A DNA stretch of 64,000 bases, from contig CAWGYT010000014.1 of the NCBI GenBank assembly GCA_963826795.1, forward strand, positions 59,610 to 123,609. Direction: 5' to 3'. The notes below the pieces were generated by a model. The model had not been told where the DNA came from. It made no database searches and saw only the letters and a list, made by a program, of their open reading frames with translations. Below, piece after piece: positions 62,116 through 64,000 of this stretch. The translations under genes were made by a program, and so were the position numbers. Source of the DNA: CAWGYT01 sp963826795. Lineage in GTDB: Bacteria > Planctomycetota > Planctomycetia > Pirellulales > Pirellulaceae. Each line of letters begins with the position of its first letter. Positions within the stretch are counted from its first letter, which is position 1.

Positions 62116-63186
62116 ATGACTGCCCTCGCTTCCGATCCAAGACCCCCCCAGCAGCCCGCCCTGCCCCGCCGCTTGAATGATTTATGGATCGGGGGCGTTC
62201 AGCTTGGCTTTCCCGTCGTTCAAGCGGCGCTGTCGGGATATAGCGATGCGCCGATGCGACTGATCTCACGCCGTTTCGGGGCCAGCTACGGGGTCTGCGA
62301 AGTCATGCTGGATCAGTTCCTGGTGCAGGTCAAGGATCGCGAGAAGAATCGGCGCTTTCTGTGCATTTTGGAGGGTGAGCGACCGGTCGGGGGCCAACTG
62401 ATGGGGGCCGAGCCCGCGCAGTTTGCTGAGGGGGCGAAACGGTTGGTCGCGGCGGGCTTTGATGTGATCGACATCAATTTCGGCTGTCCTGTCAAGAAGG
62501 TCCTGGGCCGATGTCGCGGCGGATATCATCTCAGTCAGCCTGAGGTGGCGCTGGAAATCGTGCAGCGGACTCGCGCGGCCGTTCCGCCCGAGCTCCCCGT
62601 GACGCTCAAGATGCGGCGCGGCATGGACGATTCGGAGGCGAGCCGTGACAATTTCTTTCGGATTCTCGACGGTGCCTTTCAGGCCGGCGTGAGCGCGGTC
62701 ACCGTGCACGGGCGAACCGTTCAACAGCGATACGACGGGCCGAGTCGGTGGGAGTTTCTCCGCGAAGTCAAGCAGCACGTCGGCCAACGGGTCGTGCTGG
62801 GAAGCGGCGATCTGTTCACCGCCCAGGACTGTTTGGACATGATGGCGCAGACCGGAGTGGACGGCGTCACCGTCGCGCGGGGCTCGATTGGGAACCCTTG
62901 GATCTATCGTGATGCGCGGGCGCTGGCGGCCGGAGAGCCGCTGCCGCCGCCGCCCTCGGTGCGCGAGCAGGGGGAGTGTCTGCGCGAGCACTATCGGCTG
63001 GCCGATCAGGTTTACGGCGGCCGCTGCGGCCCGCAGATGCGGAAATTCGGCATCAAATACGCCGCGCTGCACCCTCAGGCCGAACGTGTCCGAGAGGAAT
63101 TCGTGAAAGTCAGCTGCCTGGAAGACTGGGACCAAGTCCTGCGCCGGTGGTACTTCGCGCCGGGTTGCGACGAGCCCCCCGCTTAG
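62116..63186 (+). CDS. tRNA-dihydrouridine synthase
   Basis: This FMN enzyme reduces uridines in tRNA D loops. The 356-residue length is normal. After an unusual ~30-residue leader come PVVQAALSGYSDAPMRLISR (FMN site), DVIDINFGCPVKKVLGRCRG with the Cys of NxGCP, VTLKMRRGMDD, VTVHGRTVQQRYDGPSRWEF, and ARGSIGNPWIY. Most similar in pattern to DusB, though the two-Cys loop GRCRGGYHLSQPE differs from the usual K-x2-GxAG segment. It is 10 nt after zwf, possibly co-transcribed. The stop TAG is within the first unit of a 17-bp tandem array. Confidence 0.93.
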   Translation: MTALASDPRPPQQPALPRRLNDLWIGGVQLGFPVVQAALSGYSDAPMRLISRRFGASYGVCEVMLDQFLVQVKDREKNRRFLCILEGERPVGGQLMGAEPAQFAEGAKRLVAAGFDVIDINFGCPVKKVLGRCRGGYHLSQPEVALEIVQRTRAAVPPELPVTLKMRRGMDDSEASRDNFFRILDGAFQAGVSAVTVHGRTVQQRYDGPSRWEFLREVKQHVGQRVVLGSGDLFTAQDCLDMMAQTGVDGVTVARGSIGNPWIYRDARALAAGEPLPPPPSVREQGECLREHYRLADQVYGGRCGPQMRKFGIKYAALHPQAERVREEFVKVSCLEDWDQVLRRWYFAPGCDEPPA

Positions 63187-63232
63187 CAAGCTTCGTCGCT
63201 TGGCAAGCTTCGTCGCTTGGCAAGCTTCGTGC
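63182..63232. repeat. Tandem repeat, 3 x 17 bp
   Basis: The unit CTTGGCAAGCTTCGTCG is repeated three times; the first copy reads CTTAGC and supplies the stop codon of dus. It lies between convergent genes like the array at 16901-16966. Confidence 0.92.
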
Positions 63233-63247
63233 CCAGGACGATCGTCG

Positions 63248-64000
63248 TCACGAGGGATATTCCTGCAGCACGATCGGGTCCTGCTCCGTGCGACGTGCTG
63301 CCTGAACGGCCTCTCGAGCTGCCGCATCGGGATAGCACCCCAGCGCCCAGACGCAAGCCGCGCGGACGATCGGTTCCGCGTCTATCAGGCCGCATTGCAA
63401 CGCCTCGATCGCGCCCGGGTCACGCTGATTGCCCAGGACGATCGCCGCGTTTCGCAGCAGTCCGCGCCGCTTGACTCGCCAAAGCGGCGTGCGGCGGAAC
63501 AACGCCCGAAACTGGTCGTCACTGAGCTGAAACAATCCGGCGAGCGACAGCGGCGCCCGATCCGGCAGCGGCTGAAAGTCGACCTCCGTTGATTCGGGCG
63601 CCTTGCGGTTCCAGGGGCAGACTTCCTGGCAGATGTCGCAGCCGAAGACCCAGTCCTGCACGTCCTTTCGCAGCGGGGCGGGGATCGACGTCTTGAGCTC
63701 GATCGTCAGGTAGCTCAGGCAGCGTGTGGCGTCGAGCAGGTAGGGCTCGGGGAAGGCCTGCGTCGGACAGGCGTCCAGACACGCTCGGCAGCTGCCGCAA
63801 TGATCCGCCTCGAACGGTGCATCGTAGTCGAGTTCCTGGTCGGTCAGCACGGCGGCCAGAAAGAACCAGCTGCCATGTTGTGGATTCAGCAACAGCGTGT
63901 GTTTGCCGGCCCAGCCCAGCCCTGCCACTTGGGCGAACTCGCGCTCCAGCAGCGGCGCGCTGTCGACGACGCCTCGCGCCGTACTGCCCGGCACACGCTC
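63248..64000 (-). CDS. queG: Epoxyqueuosine reductase, 5' end cut by the window
   Basis: The visible C-terminal 250 residues belong to the cobalamin and Fe-S enzyme of the last step of queuosine synthesis. Two 4Fe-4S motifs are seen: CGSCRACLDACPTQAF and CDICQEVCPWNRK. WAGKHTLLLNPQHGSWFFLA precedes them. The C-terminal HEAT-like repeats (LLRNAAIVLGNQRDPGAIEA, AACVWALGCY) bind the tRNA substrate. The N-terminal part with the cobalamin site lies beyond position 64000. Confidence 0.94.
   Translation of the reverse strand, partial: ERVPGSTARGVVDSAPLLEREFAQVAGLGWAGKHTLLLNPQHGSWFFLAAVLTDQELDYDAPFEADHCGSCRACLDACPTQAFPEPYLLDATRCLSYLTIELKTSIPAPLRKDVQDWVFGCDICQEVCPWNRKAPESTEVDFQPLPDRAPLSLAGLFQLSDDQFRALFRRTPLWRVKRRGLLRNAAIVLGNQRDPGAIEALQCGLIDAEPIVRAACVWALGCYPDAAAREAVQAARRTEQDPIVLQEYPS

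Overview
The window looks like a chromosomal segment of a high-GC planctomycete, probably of the Pirellulales type. The reasons are large exported proteins ending in paired Ca-binding (dockerin-like) loops and PEP-CTERM tails, a giant CotH/lamin-tail protein with an LESRSLLAAD-type N-terminus, several small conserved genes I know only from this phylum, and intergenic palindromes of the kind that litter planctomycete genomes. No phage, plasmid or CRISPR module is visible. One tRNA (Cys) and no rRNA were found.

Layout. 0.3-5.6 kb: glycine cleavage operon gcvT-gcvH-gcvPA-gcvPB with a lipoate-protein ligase. 6.2-8.2 kb: FHA protein, ECF sigma factor and zinc-finger anti-sigma factor. 8.5-10 kb: a basic-tailed planctomycete protein and a TPR lipoprotein. 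10.2-13 kb: serC-serA, making serine, which feeds glycine to the first operon. 13-17.8 kb: M48 peptidase, BON protein, Tpx peroxidase, lipase and YpfJ-like peptidase. 18-24.5 kb (minus strand): alaS, recA, thpR and a PfkB-family sugar/nucleoside kinase. 24.8-37.4 kb: a methyltransferase, then three large exported proteins sharing one repeated module. 37.7-41.6 kb: HNH nuclease, zinc-ribbon protein, leuB and an exported protein. 41.9-44.8 kb: methionine-salvage genes mtnB-mtnD-mtnC, with miaE upstream. 45-49.5 kb: ABC-F ATPase, a small Gly/Tyr-rich exported protein, Hsp20 and an exported protein. 49.8-53.4 kb: a Tat-exported enolase-superfamily protein and a LamG/PEP-CTERM protein. 53.4-57 kb: EAL-HDOD protein, YHS-like membrane protein, haem protein, NsrR-like regulator and tRNA-Cys. 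58-64 kb: gnd, an SDR dehydrogenase, zwf, dus and queG (cut by the window end).

Two features stand out. First, eleven single-base frame breaks interrupt otherwise well-conserved genes. Five of them lie within 1.15 kb of gcvPA/gcvPB; the others are isolated, including one that hides the signal peptide of a small exported protein. They look like sequence errors or recent lesions, and raw reads would decide. Second, the window is rich in repeats: a MITE-like nested palindrome whose ends supply the stop codons of both recA and leuB, three further hairpin families, 17-bp tandem repeats at two convergent gene junctions, and 15-bp in-frame minisatellites inside recA and mtnB.

No obvious new defence or biosynthetic system was found. 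The best candidates for new biology are the ~200-residue module present six times in three adjacent exported proteins, the stop-codon-associated element, and the NsrR-like/haem/YHS/EAL-HDOD neighbourhood.
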